64,000 nucleotides of DNA. It comes from Streptomyces sp. TSRI0107. GTDB taxonomy: Bacteria; Actinomycetota; Actinomycetes; Streptomycetales; Streptomycetaceae. Positions 1-7,893 of this stretch are shown here, one piece after another. Under the pieces are notes generated by a model, which saw nothing but the letters and a program-made list of their open reading frames with translations, did not search any database and was not told the origin of the DNA. Position 1 is the stretch's first letter. The number at the start of each line of letters is the position of its first letter. A program made the translations under genes and the position numbers. The DNA is taken from positions 124,001 through 188,000 of the forward strand of contig NZ_LIVZ01000012.1 of the NCBI RefSeq assembly GCF_001905845.1. Reading direction: 5' to 3'.

Positions 1-344
1 CGCCAGCCCTCGCGCAGCACCTGCCCGACCGACACCTGGTGCAGGAAGTCGCGGCGCGCGTGCGGCACTTCGGCCTCGTGCAGGTACACCGGTGTGCCGT
101 ACGTCGCGCGCAGGTACTCGGCGGACCCCAGGTGGTCGTTGTGGGCGTGGGTGACGAGCACGGCCGCGACCGCCTCCGGTGAACTCCCCACCGCGGCGAG
201 GGAGTCCAGGACCAGCTCGCGGTCCCCGGGGTACCCGGTGTCGACCAGGGTGACGGCGTCCCCCTCGGTCAGGATGACCCAGTTGGTGTTGCTGCCGTGC
301 ACCAGATAGGTGCCGTCGGCGATGTGCCGCACATCTGCCCGCAT
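1..344 (-). CDS. MBL-fold metallo-hydrolase (partial)
   Basis: The N-terminal part of a metallo-beta-lactamase-fold hydrolase, cut off by the left edge of the window. Reading leftwards from the ATG at 344 gives a protein starting MRADVRHIADGTYLVHGSN. It contains the VDTGYPGD strand-loop and, about 70 residues in, the metal-binding THAHNDH motif (HxHxDH type) that ligates the two metal ions in this superfamily. The substrate cannot be told from this fragment; the closest groups are glyoxalase-II-like or quorum-lactonase-like hydrolases. No signal peptide is seen. It lies downstream of the alkB-like gene on the same strand with an 82-base gap. Confidence 0.85.
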   Translation of the reverse strand, partial: MRADVRHIADGTYLVHGSNTNWVILTEGDAVTLVDTGYPGDRELVLDSLAAVGSSPEAVAAVLVTHAHNDHLGSAEYLRATYGTPVYLHEAEVPHARRDFLHQVSVGQVLREGW

Positions 345-426
345 GACCGTCCCGTTGTGCTCGAGGTCCGTACCCGACGGGAGACAGCAAAGCAGACCGC
401 GCGGCCCGCCTCCCGGCGCGGCGGGG

Positions 427-1047
427 TCAGTTCACGTTGTGCGGCCGGAACTGGACGCTGATGCGCGGCCCCACGGCCCGGTTCGACTTCGGCACACAGT
501 GCTCCCAGGTCCGCTGGCAGGAGCCGCCCATCACGATCAGGTCGCCGTGTCCGAGCGGCCGCCGTACGGTCTCCCCGCCGCCCGCCGGACGGAGCAGCAG
601 ATCGCGCGGCGTGCCCACGGAGAGGATGGCGACCATGGTGTCCTCGCGGGCGCCCCGGCCGATCCGGTCGCCGTGCCAGGCGACGCTGTCCCGGCCGTCG
701 CGGTAGTAGCACAGCCCGGCCGTGGTGAACGGCTCGCCCAGCTCGTCGGCGTAGTGCGCGCTGAGCGCGTCGCGCGCCTCGGTCAGCACCGGGTGCGGCA
801 GCGGCTCGCCCGCGCGGTAGTGGGCGAGCAGCCGGGGGACGGCCACGACGTGGTCGTACATCTGGCGCCGCTCGGCCCGCCAGGGCACCTCGGCCGCCAG
901 CTGTTCGAACAGCGCGTCGGATCCGGTCAGCCAGCCGGGCAGTACGTCGATCCAGGCGCCGGAGCCGAGGTGCGTCCGGCGGATCCCGTCGAGTGGCCCG
1001 AGCCGCAGCTGGTCGGTCTGGTCGAAGAGGGAGCCCTGGAGGTGCAT
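427..1047 (-). CDS. AlkB-like 2-oxoglutarate/Fe(II) dioxygenase
   Basis: A 206-residue protein of the AlkB family, which oxidatively removes methyl groups from damaged DNA or RNA bases using Fe(II), O2 and 2-oxoglutarate. The iron ligands are visible as H125 and D127 in WHGDRIG and H183 in WEHCVPK. The 2-oxoglutarate/substrate arginines are R195 and R201 in PRISVQFRPH, with the spacing of the AlkB RxNxTxR motif. The start at 1047 (MHLQGSLFDQ) matches the short N-terminus of bacterial AlkB homologues; an upstream extension of the frame would run through the divergent TetR gene and is rejected. Length is typical. The gene diverges from the TetR gene, so the operators at 1127-1159 could affect it too. 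Confidence 0.9.
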   Translation of the reverse strand: MHLQGSLFDQTDQLRLGPLDGIRRTHLGSGAWIDVLPGWLTGSDALFEQLAAEVPWRAERRQMYDHVVAVPRLLAHYRAGEPLPHPVLTEARDALSAHYADELGEPFTTAGLCYYRDGRDSVAWHGDRIGRGAREDTMVAILSVGTPRDLLLRPAGGGETVRRPLGHGDLIVMGGSCQRTWEHCVPKSNRAVGPRISVQFRPHNVN

Positions 1048-1126
1048 GTCTCCAGCGTAACCCGCTAATCGAAAATGTGTTCCCCCGGCTGTTGGCGCGT
1101 GAGCGCGTGTCCGGTCGAGCCCTTTC

Positions 1127-1159
1127 GATACATCGGTGTATCCGATACATTCGCGTATC
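1127..1159. promoter_or_regulatory. Tandem 16-bp palindromic operators
   Basis: Two adjacent palindromes sit just upstream of the TetR start. The first is GATACA-tcgg-TGTATC (1127-1142) with perfect 6-base arms. The second is GATAC-attcgc-GTATC (1144-1159) with 5-base arms. They are one base apart and share the GATACAT left half. Size, symmetry and position fit binding sites for a TetR dimer, most simply the adjacent TetR repressing itself and possibly the divergent alkB-like gene. Confidence 0.7.
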
Positions 1160-1176
1160 GAACGGAGGTCGCAGCC

Positions 1177-1803
1177 ATGGCAGCGGAGCGCACCACCCCA
1201 CGCGTGACCCGGCGCCGGGTGCGGACCCGGGCCAACCTGCTCGACGCCGCGTTCACCGTGTTCGCCGCCAAGGGCTTCGGGCGGGTCTCCATCGAGGAGG
1301 TCTGCGAGGCCGCCGGCTACAGCCGGGGCGCCTTCTACTCCAACTTCGACAGCCTGGACGAGCTGTTCTTCGCCCTCTACCGGCAGCGCGCCGACCTCAT
1401 CGCCGAACAGGTCTCCGGCGCCCTCGCCCAGGACGGCCCCGACCTGGACGTGCCCGCCGCCGTCGACCGGGTCACCGAGGTGCTGCTGCTCGACCTGGAC
1501 TGGCTGCTGGTGAAGACCGACTTCCTGGTGCACGCCGCCAGGGAGCCGGCCGTCGCCGAGACCCTGCTGGAACACCGGGCCCGGCTGCGCGGCGCGATCG
1601 CCGAACGGCTCGCCCGCGCCCAGGGCCACACAGAACTGCCCGCCGTGTTCGGCGACAGCGACGCCGCCGCGCACGCGGTGGTCGCCGCCTACGACGGGGT
1701 CACCACCCAGCTGCTGCTGGACCGGGACGTCGAAAGCGCTCGGACCTGGCTGAAACAGCTGCTCACCGCGCTGCTGACGGACGGCAGCGGCACCCCCCGA
1801 TGA
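1177..1803 (+). CDS. TetR/AcrR family transcriptional regulator
   Basis: A 208-residue TetR-type repressor. The N-terminal helix-turn-helix spans roughly residues 15-60 (RANLLDAAFTVFAAKGF then SIEEVCEAAGYSRGAFYSNF, the classic TetR recognition-helix signature). The rest is an all-helical ligand-binding and dimerisation domain of unknown ligand. The ATG at 1177 is chosen because GGAGG lies a few bases upstream (within aacggaggtc) and the helix-turn-helix begins soon after. The tandem palindromes 18-50 bases upstream suggest autoregulation. The gene lies directly upstream of the flavoprotein gene on the same strand, so control of that gene is likely, but the ligand is inferred only loosely as a steroid-like or aromatic compound. 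Confidence 0.93.
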   Translation: MAAERTTPRVTRRRVRTRANLLDAAFTVFAAKGFGRVSIEEVCEAAGYSRGAFYSNFDSLDELFFALYRQRADLIAEQVSGALAQDGPDLDVPAAVDRVTEVLLLDLDWLLVKTDFLVHAAREPAVAETLLEHRARLRGAIAERLARAQGHTELPAVFGDSDAAAHAVVAAYDGVTTQLLLDRDVESARTWLKQLLTALLTDGSGTPR

Positions 1804-1863
1804 GCCACCCCCGATGAGTCACCCCAGATGAGTCACCCCCCGTTGAGCCACCCCGTTGAGTCA
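1799..1863 (+). repeat. Short degenerate tandem repeat with in-frame stops
   Basis: Five consecutive copies of a 13-15 base unit of the form GATGAGTCACCCC (variants GATGAGCCACCC and GTTGAGCCACCCC, the last copy partial). The array begins at the TetR stop codon and ends just before the ribosome site of the flavoprotein gene. Each unit contains a TGA. It fills the whole TetR-flavoprotein spacer and looks like slippage duplication. Confidence 0.8.
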
Positions 1864-1879
1864 GGAAGGGACGATCGCC

Positions 1880-3553
1880 ATGGATGCCGACGTCATCGTC
1901 GTCGGAGCGGGCCTGGCCGGCCTGGTCGCCGCGCACGAACTCACCAGCCGGGGCCGCCGGGTGGCCCTCGTCGACCAGGAGAACGCCGCCAACCTCGGCG
2001 GACAGGCGTTCTGGTCGTTCGGCGGGCTGTTCCTCGTCGACTCCCCGGAACAGCGCCGCCTCGGCATCAAGGACTCCCTCGACCTCGCCTGGAACGACTG
2101 GCAGGGCAGCGCGGGCTTCGACCGGGTCGACGACGAGGACTCCTGGGCGGTGCGCTGGGCGCGCGCCTACGTCGAGTTCGCGGCCGGCGAGAAGCGGTCC
2201 TGGCTCGACGGGCACGGCATCAAGCTGCTGCCGACGGTCGGCTGGGCGGAGCGCGGCGACCTCACCGCGCACGGCCACGGCAACTCCGTCCCGCGCTTCC
2301 ACATCGCCTGGGGGACCGGCACCGGCGTGGTCGAACCCTTCGTGGCGTACGCCCGGCAGGCCGCCCGCGACGGGCTGCTCACCTTCCACCACCGGTACCG
2401 GGTGGACGAGCTGGTCGTCGAGGGAGGCACGGCACGCGGGGTGCGCGGCACGGTCCTCGCCCCCGACGACGCCCCGCGCGGTGTCGCCTCCAGCCGTGAG
2501 AGCGCCGGCGAGTTCGAGCTGACCGCCCAGGCGGTCATCGTCACCACCGGCGGCATCGGCGCCGACCACGACATCGTCCGCCGCCACTGGCCCGGACGCC
2601 TCGGCACACCCCCGGCCCGGATGGTGACCGGCGTGCCCGCGTACGTCGACGGGCGGATGCTCGACATCAGCGCCGAGGCCGGCGTACGCCTGGTCAACCG
2701 CGACCGTATGTGGCACTACACCGAGGGCCTGCACAACTGGGACCCGATCTGGCCCGGCCACGGCATCCGCATCCTGCCCGGCCCGTCCTCGATGTGGTTC
2801 GACGCCCTGGGCCGCCGGCTGCCCGAACCGTGCCTGCCCGGCTACGACACCCTCAGCACCCTGCGGTACCTGCGCACCACCGAGGACATCGCGGAGTACG
2901 ACCACTCCTGGTTCGTCCTCACCCGGAAGGTCATCGAGAAGGAGTTCGCGCTGTCGGGCTCCGAACAGAACCCCGACATCACCGCCAAGGACCGCAAGGC
3001 GTTCCTGCGCGACCGCGTCCTCGGCAAGGGCGCGCCCGGCCCGGTGGACGCCTTCGTGCGGCACGGCGCCGACTTCGTCACCGCGCCCACCCTCGAACAG
3101 CTCGTCGAGAAGATGAACGGCCTCACCGACAAGCCGCTCCTCGACGCGGCCGCGCTCCGCCGCCAGATCGAGGCCCGCGACCTGCAGATCACCAACCCCT
3201 ACGGCAAGGACGCCCAGGTGCAGGGCATCCGCAACGCCCGCCGCTACATCGGCGACCGGCTCGGCAGGGTCGCCACCCCGCACCGTCTGCTCGACCCGGC
3301 GGCGGGCCCGCTCATCGGCGTCAAGCTGCACGTCCTGACCCGCAAGACGCTCGGCGGCATCCAGACCGACCTCGACTCCCGCGCCCTCGGCACCGACGGC
3401 ACGCCCGTCGAGGGCCTGTACGCGGCGGGCGAGGTGGCCGGGTTCGGCGGTGGCGGCGTGCACGGCTACAACGCGCTGGAGGGCACCTTCCTCGGCGGCT
3501 GCCTCTTCTCGGGGCGGGCGGCCGGCCGGGCGGCGGCGGAGCAGACCGGCTGA
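1880..3553 (+). CDS. FAD-binding dehydrogenase (KstD/fumarate reductase-like)
   Basis: A 557-residue flavoprotein of the FAD-binding-2 family that includes 3-ketosteroid delta-1-dehydrogenases and fumarate-reductase-like enzymes. The dinucleotide-binding motif is at residues 9-14 (VVGAGLAG), followed by an acidic strand end (VALVDQEN). The C-terminus has the family's GxGGVHGYNALEGTFLGGCLFSGRAAG segment, which closes over the FAD ribityl chain. No signal peptide is present. The ATG at 1880 is preceded by AGGAAGGGA at a proper distance. The exact substrate cannot be read from the sequence; related actinobacterial proteins are usually labelled only as FAD-binding dehydrogenase. The TetR gene lies immediately upstream on the same strand. 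Confidence 0.9.
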   Translation: MDADVIVVGAGLAGLVAAHELTSRGRRVALVDQENAANLGGQAFWSFGGLFLVDSPEQRRLGIKDSLDLAWNDWQGSAGFDRVDDEDSWAVRWARAYVEFAAGEKRSWLDGHGIKLLPTVGWAERGDLTAHGHGNSVPRFHIAWGTGTGVVEPFVAYARQAARDGLLTFHHRYRVDELVVEGGTARGVRGTVLAPDDAPRGVASSRESAGEFELTAQAVIVTTGGIGADHDIVRRHWPGRLGTPPARMVTGVPAYVDGRMLDISAEAGVRLVNRDRMWHYTEGLHNWDPIWPGHGIRILPGPSSMWFDALGRRLPEPCLPGYDTLSTLRYLRTTEDIAEYDHSWFVLTRKVIEKEFALSGSEQNPDITAKDRKAFLRDRVLGKGAPGPVDAFVRHGADFVTAPTLEQLVEKMNGLTDKPLLDAAALRRQIEARDLQITNPYGKDAQVQGIRNARRYIGDRLGRVATPHRLLDPAAGPLIGVKLHVLTRKTLGGIQTDLDSRALGTDGTPVEGLYAAGEVAGFGGGGVHGYNALEGTFLGGCLFSGRAAGRAAAEQTG

Positions 3554-3560
3554 CCCGCCC

Positions 3561-3911
3561 TCATCGCTCCAGCAGCCGGGCCAGCACCGCGGCGTGGCTG
3601 TGCTCGGGGGTCTTGACGGCCGTCAGCAGTGTCACCGGTCCCTCGCGCACCCACCCGCGGGCCTGGTCGAGGAGGCCGGCCGCCTCGGGTGCGGCCAGCT
3701 CCGCCTCGTAGCGGCGGGCGAACTCCTCGTACGATCCCTCGCCCGCGTGGTACCAGCGGCGCAGCTCGGCGGACGGGGTCAGCTCCTTCGGCCACTCGTC
3801 GACCCCGGCCGCGTCCTTCGCCAGGCCGCGCGGCCACAGCCGGTCGACCAGGACGCGGACGCCGTCGTCGGGGTCCTGCGGTTCGTAGACACGACGCACA
3901 CGCACGCTCAC
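3561..3911 (-). CDS. DUF488 family protein
   Basis: A 116-residue protein of the DUF488 family, whose function is not established. The typical family sequence is visible: VRRVYEPQD, then DGVRVLVDRLWPRGL, DEWPKELTPSAELRRWYHA, and a C-terminal VTLLTAVKTPEHSHAAVL. The GTG at 3911 is chosen because GAGGGAGG precedes it by about seven bases; a longer frame from 3968 lacks such a site. The gene is convergent with the flavoprotein gene, with only 7 bases between the stop codons. Confidence 0.9.
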   Translation of the reverse strand: MSVRVRRVYEPQDPDDGVRVLVDRLWPRGLAKDAAGVDEWPKELTPSAELRRWYHAGEGSYEEFARRYEAELAAPEAAGLLDQARGWVREGPVTLLTAVKTPEHSHAAVLARLLER

Positions 3912-4035
3912 GCGCGGACCTCCCTCGGGTGACGGCTGTGCCGGGAGCGTAACCCGGGAGAGGATCATCCGCCCGATTCCGGTCGCACCGAGCGGGGTAC
4001 CCCGTTCGCCTGACGGCGAAGAGGGAGGTCACGCC

Positions 4036-4491
4036 ATGAGCGCCTGGGACGACCTGCCGGTCGTACGCACGCTGGCCGAGCTGACCGGGCTGGTCGAACA
4101 GCGGCAGGGCGGGCTGTACGTCCGCTGGTCCAGGGGGCCCGAGGCCGATCTCGCCGAGGTGTCGAGCACCGATGAACTGACCGGCGTGCCCATGCCCGGA
4201 CTGTCGGCCAACCCGCTCGACGTCGAGGACTGGTGGCAGGACCGCTCCGTACGCCTGTGGGTGGCCCGCAGACTGTACGACTACTCCCATCTGCCGCACG
4301 ACAAGGGCCCCGGCGTCCGGCCGTGGGTGCTCGCGGGCGAGGAGAGCGGGCGGGGTCCCGACAACGAACCCCTCGTGCGAGAGGTGCGCCCGCTGTGCCG
4401 CCTCGACGACCGGGTGATCGAGGAGGCACGCGAGGAGGTGACCCGGCAGGAGCACGAGTGGGGCCCCCTGCGAAGGGGGGCCCACGGCTGA
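4036..4491 (+). CDS. DUF6098-like hypothetical protein
   Basis: A 151-residue soluble acidic protein resembling the streptomycete DUF6098 family, of unknown function. It begins MSAWDDLPVVRTLAELTGLV and has a conserved centre (GLYVRWSRGPEADL, then DWWQDRSVRLWVARRLYDY) and a charged C-terminal helix. No catalytic motif or membrane segment is visible. The start has a strong ribosome site (GAGGGAGGTCACGCC before the ATG). It diverges from the DUF488 gene and converges with the WhiB gene. Family assignment is from memory of typical sequence and is moderately sure. Confidence 0.75.
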   Translation: MSAWDDLPVVRTLAELTGLVEQRQGGLYVRWSRGPEADLAEVSSTDELTGVPMPGLSANPLDVEDWWQDRSVRLWVARRLYDYSHLPHDKGPGVRPWVLAGEESGRGPDNEPLVREVRPLCRLDDRVIEEAREEVTRQEHEWGPLRRGAHG

Positions 4492-4497
4492 CGTTCC

Positions 4498-4746
4498 TCA
4501 GCGCGAGGCTCGGCGGCCCGCGCGTCGTTGCAGGGCCCGGCGCTCGGTCTCGTTGGTGCCGCCCCACACTCCGAGAGTCTGCCCGGAGTCGAGCGCGTAC
4601 TCGAGGCACGGCTCGCGGACGGGGCACCGCCGGCAGACCGCCTTCGCCTGCTCGGCCTGCACCAGCGCCGGTCCCGAGGTCCCGATCGGGAAGAACAGAT
4701 CGGGATCCTCGTCGCGGCATGCGGCCTGATTGCGCCAGTTGGTCAT
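4498..4746 (-). CDS. WhiB-family transcriptional regulator
   Basis: An 82-residue WhiB-like (Wbl) protein, an iron-sulfur regulator specific to actinobacteria that usually acts by binding region 4 of a sigma factor. The four cluster-binding cysteines are C10, C38, C41 and C47 (CxxC then Cx5C). They are followed by the GVWGG turn and a basic tail (RRALQRRAGRRASR) typical of the DNA-binding end. It resembles the WblE branch in LFFPIGTSGPA but is a paralogue with a different N-terminus. The ATG at 4746 is preferred because GGTGA lies just upstream; an in-frame ATG at 4758 would add four residues. Confidence 0.92.
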   Translation of the reverse strand: MTNWRNQAACRDEDPDLFFPIGTSGPALVQAEQAKAVCRRCPVREPCLEYALDSGQTLGVWGGTNETERRALQRRAGRRASR

Positions 4747-4845
4747 GACGTCACCCATGATCTAAGTCGGCTGTAGTCGTCCATGTCGTTGCTGTGCTCG
4801 GTCCCGGGTCACCGGTGGGCACGGAGTGAAACGCGGGCAGTGCGC

Positions 4846-5748
4846 TCAGCACGGAGGCCGCAGCGCCTCGGCGGCCGTCGCGGTCACCGCGCGGGCGACC
4901 GCGGCGAGGGCGGGGGAGTCCAGCTTCCACTGCTGCCAGTACAGCGGGACGTCGACCCGCCGGTCCGGCGCGAGATGGGTCAGACGGCCGCTCAGCAGCA
5001 GCGGCTCCGCCTGCACCTCCGGCACCATGCCCCAGCCCAGTCCGGACGCGACGGCCTCGACGAACCCCTCCGAGGTCGGCACGGAGTGGCGCAGCGGTCC
5101 GGCGCCGGCCCGGCCGCGCCGCAGCAGCCGCACGAACCCGTCCTGGAGGTCGTCGCGCCGGTCGAAGACGACGACCGGCGCCTCCGGCAGCGTCTCGTGC
5201 AGCGGCCCGCCGAGATGCCGCGCGGCGAAGGCGGGGTGGGCCACGGCGACGTACCGCATGGTGCCCAGCGCCCGCACCGAGCAGCCCGTCACCGGCTCGG
5301 ACGACGAGGTCACCGCCGCCATCACCAGGCCCTCGCGCAGCAGCACCGCCGTGTGGTCCTGGTCCTCGCGGCGCAGTTCGAAGCAGAGCCGCAGGTCCTC
5401 GGGGACCCGGGTGAGCGCGGTCAGGAACCAGGTCGCCAGCGAGTCGGAGTTGACCGCCACCGACACCCGGGTCGGCTCCCCGGCGCCGCTCAGACCCAGC
5501 TCGGCGCGGGCGTCCCGCTCCAGCCGGACCAGCTGCCGGGCCAGTCGTACGACGATCTCGCCGGACTCGGTGGGCCGCACCGGCTTGGTCCGCAGCAGCA
5601 GCACCCGCCCGGTCCGCTGCTCCAGCGCCTTCACCCGCTGGCTGACCGCCGACGGCGTCACGTGCAGGGCGGCGGCGGCCGCGTCGAAGGTGCCCTCGTC
5701 GACCACGGCGAGCAGGGTGCGCACCTGGTCGAGGGGGAGTTCCGGCAT
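4846..5748 (-). CDS. lysG: LysR-type regulator, LysG/ArgP family
   Basis: A 300-residue LysR-family activator closely resembling Corynebacterium LysG and E. coli ArgP, which sense intracellular lysine or arginine and switch on the LysE/ArgO exporter. The helix-turn-helix is near residues 15-40 (EGTFDAAAAALHVTPSAVSQRVKALEQRTGRVLL). Family hallmarks in the effector domain include VAVNSDSLATWF, PVTGCSVRALGTMRY, GLGWGMVPE and PLYWQQWKL. The ATG at 5748 (MPELPLDQ) aligns with the family N-terminus; the reading frame upstream of it is an artefact. The divergent neighbour is lysE, and the palindrome at 5780-5805 between them is the likely binding site. Confidence 0.93.
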   Translation of the reverse strand: MPELPLDQVRTLLAVVDEGTFDAAAAALHVTPSAVSQRVKALEQRTGRVLLLRTKPVRPTESGEIVVRLARQLVRLERDARAELGLSGAGEPTRVSVAVNSDSLATWFLTALTRVPEDLRLCFELRREDQDHTAVLLREGLVMAAVTSSSEPVTGCSVRALGTMRYVAVAHPAFAARHLGGPLHETLPEAPVVVFDRRDDLQDGFVRLLRRGRAGAGPLRHSVPTSEGFVEAVASGLGWGMVPEVQAEPLLLSGRLTHLAPDRRVDVPLYWQQWKLDSPALAAVARAVTATAAEALRPPC

Positions 5749-5779
5749 TCCGGGCGACAGTGGTGAGGTCTTCACACCT

Positions 5780-5805
5780 GCTAAAGATACGTAAGAATCT
5801 TTAGC
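5780..5805. promoter_or_regulatory. Inverted-repeat operator between lysG and lysE
   Basis: A perfect 9-base inverted repeat, GCTAAAGAT - 8 bases - ATCTTTAGC, is the only AT-rich stretch in the lysG-lysE intergenic region. LysR-type regulators bind such dyads in divergent promoters; here LysG is the natural candidate. Confidence 0.75.
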
Positions 5806-5841
5806 TTTACGCACGGCCGGGCCCTGCTTAGCGTCGACGTC

Positions 5842-6459
5842 ATGTCCGCAGCTCTGACCGCCGCCGCCACCGGATTCGGCACCGGCCTCTCCCTGATCGT
5901 CGCCATCGGCGCCCAGAACGCCTTCGTCCTGCGCCAGGGCGTGCGCAAGGAGGCGGTGTTCGCCGTCGTCGGCATCTGCGCCCTGTCCGACGCGCTGCTC
6001 ATCGCGCTCGGCGTCGGCGGTGTCGGGGCGGTCGTGGTGGCCTGGCCGGGCGCGCTGACCGCGGTGGGCTGGACCGGCGGCGCCTTCCTGCTCGGCTACG
6101 GCGCACTCGCCGCCCGGCGGGTGCTGCGTCCCGGCACGGCGGGGCTGCGCACGGAGGGGGAGGCCGCGACCTCGCGCCGCCGGGCGGTGCTCACCTGCCT
6201 GGCGATGACCTGGCTCAATCCGCACGTCTACCTCGACACCGTCTTCCTGCTCGGCTCGATCGCCGCCGACCAGGGGCCGCTGCGCTGGACGTTCGGCGTC
6301 GGGGCCGCGTTCGCCAGCGTGTGCTGGTTCGTCGCGCTCGGCTTCGGGGCGCGCCTGCTCGGTCGCTGGCTGGCCAGGCCGACCGCGTGGCGGGTGCTGG
6401 ACGGGCTGGTCGCGGCGACGATGATCGTCCTGGGTGTCTCGCTCATCGCCGGAAGCTGA
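5842..6459 (+). CDS. lysE: LysE/ArgO-type amino-acid exporter
   Basis: A 205-residue inner-membrane protein of the LysE family, which exports basic amino acids (lysine, arginine) to prevent toxic accumulation, for example during growth on peptides. The N-terminus has the family signature GLSLIVAIGAQNAFVLRQG. About six hydrophobic segments follow, with the conserved AMTWLNPHVYLDTVFLLGS segment in the middle. It is divergent from lysG, as in corynebacteria, and the shared operator supports regulation by LysG. The ATG at 5842 lies close to a probable transcription start and has little ribosome-site sequence, so the message may be nearly leaderless. Confidence 0.93.
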   Translation: MSAALTAAATGFGTGLSLIVAIGAQNAFVLRQGVRKEAVFAVVGICALSDALLIALGVGGVGAVVVAWPGALTAVGWTGGAFLLGYGALAARRVLRPGTAGLRTEGEAATSRRRAVLTCLAMTWLNPHVYLDTVFLLGSIAADQGPLRWTFGVGAAFASVCWFVALGFGARLLGRWLARPTAWRVLDGLVAATMIVLGVSLIAGS

Positions 6460-6543
6460 GATCACCTGCCGGACACTCGTCCAGTCCAGGGCTGGAATAG
6501 TGACCCCGAGCAAAGAAAGATGTAGTCGACAACCAGGGGCCCA

Positions 6544-7884
6544 GTGGACACCGGCGAGAGCAGCACCGATCAGCAACCTTCCAACCGGGCCGATGCCCAG
6601 GCCCAAGCTCAGGCCCCGGCCCCGGCCCCGGCCTCGGCCGAGCCACCCCGCCGGGGCTGGCGCCGCTGGGCGATGGACACCCGCCCGCTGCGCCGCCCCG
6701 CCTACCGCCGGCTGTGGACCTCGACCATCGTCACGGCCGTCGGCAGCCAGCTGACGGCCGTCGCCGTGCCCAAGCAGATCTACGACATCACCGGCTCCTC
6801 CGCCTGGGTCGGCTACGCCAGCCTCGCCGGGCTGCTGCCGCTGGTGGTGTTCGCGCTGTGGGGCGGCGCGGTGGCCGACAGCGTGGACCGCCGCAAGCTG
6901 CTGCTGGTCACCAACTCCGGCATCGCCGTCACCTCGCTGCTGTTCTGGGTGCAGGCGGTGACCGGCTTCGAGTCGGTCGGCGTGCTGATGGTGCTGCTCG
7001 CCCTGCAGCAGGCGTTCTTCGGGCTCAACTCCCCGGCGCGCACCGCGTCCATCGCCCGCCTGGTGCCCGCGGAGGAACTGGCCGCCGCCAACGCGCTCGG
7101 CTCCACCGTGACACAGACCGGACTGGTCGCCGGGCCGCTGCTGGCCGGCGCCCTCATCCCGGTGGTCGGCCTGCCCGAGCTGTATCTGATCGACGCCGTG
7201 GCGCTCTGCGTCACCGTGTGGGCGGTCGTGCGGCTGCCCGCCCTGCCGCCGCTCGGCGGCCCGGCCGTCCGGCGGGCGGGGCTGCGGGAGATAGCCGCCG
7301 GGTTCCGGTACATCGCCCTGCACAAGGTCCTGCTGCTGTCCTTCCTCGCCGACATGGTCGCGATGGTCCTCGGCATGCCCCGGGCCCTGTTCCCGCAGCT
7401 CGCCGCCGAGACCTACGGCTCCTACGGCGAGGGCCTGGCCCTCGGGCTGCTGTTCGCGGCGATCCCGGTCGGCGCGGTGGCGGGCGGGCTGTTCTCCGGG
7501 ACGTTCTCCCGGGCCCGCCGGCACGGGCTGATGGTCATCGGCGCGGTGGTCGCCTGGGGTGTCGCGATCACCGGGTTCGGGCTGAGCCGCAGCCTGTGGA
7601 TCGCGGTGGCGTTCCTGGTGCTGGCCGGGGTCGCGGACATGGTCTCGATGGTGTTCCGCGGGGCGATCCTGCTGTCCGCCGCCACCGACGAGATGCGCGG
7701 GCGCATGCAGGGCGTCTTCACGGTGGTCGTGGCCGGCGGCCCGCGCCTCGCGGACGTCCTGCACGGCACCGCGGGCTCCGCCTTCGGCCCGCGTACCGCC
7801 GTGGCGGGCGGCGGTCTCCTCGTCGTCGTGGTGATGCTGGCCCTGGCCGCGGTGAGTCCGGCGCTGCGCCGCCACCGGGTCTGA
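6544..7884 (+). CDS. MFS transporter (EntS-like DHA family)
   Basis: A 446-residue major facilitator with about twelve membrane segments after a 35-residue Pro/Ala-rich cytoplasmic head (QAQAQAPAPAPASAEPP). It resembles the EntS/drug-efflux branch: RLWTSTIVTAVGSQLTAVAVPKQIY at the first helix, GGAVADSVDRRKLLL as the loop-2-3 motif, and LNSPARTASIARLVP. The substrate is unknown; siderophore or drug export is usual for the branch. The start is a GTG at 6544 with a weak ribosome site; a start at the internal ATG before DTRPLRR is possible. It converges with the cyclic-nucleotide-binding gene with a 9-base gap. Confidence 0.9.
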   Translation: MDTGESSTDQQPSNRADAQAQAQAPAPAPASAEPPRRGWRRWAMDTRPLRRPAYRRLWTSTIVTAVGSQLTAVAVPKQIYDITGSSAWVGYASLAGLLPLVVFALWGGAVADSVDRRKLLLVTNSGIAVTSLLFWVQAVTGFESVGVLMVLLALQQAFFGLNSPARTASIARLVPAEELAAANALGSTVTQTGLVAGPLLAGALIPVVGLPELYLIDAVALCVTVWAVVRLPALPPLGGPAVRRAGLREIAAGFRYIALHKVLLLSFLADMVAMVLGMPRALFPQLAAETYGSYGEGLALGLLFAAIPVGAVAGGLFSGTFSRARRHGLMVIGAVVAWGVAITGFGLSRSLWIAVAFLVLAGVADMVSMVFRGAILLSAATDEMRGRMQGVFTVVVAGGPRLADVLHGTAGSAFGPRTAVAGGGLLVVVVMLALAAVSPALRRHRV

Positions 7885-7893
7885 GGGCCGGGA

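Noticed and set aside
4846..7875. Very long minus-strand open frame (about 1000 codons) spanning lysG, lysE and the MFS gene
   Set aside because: Only its last 300 codons (lysG) are real; the rest is Arg/Gln/His/Gly-rich antisense of the lysE and MFS genes, whose own frames show clear families.
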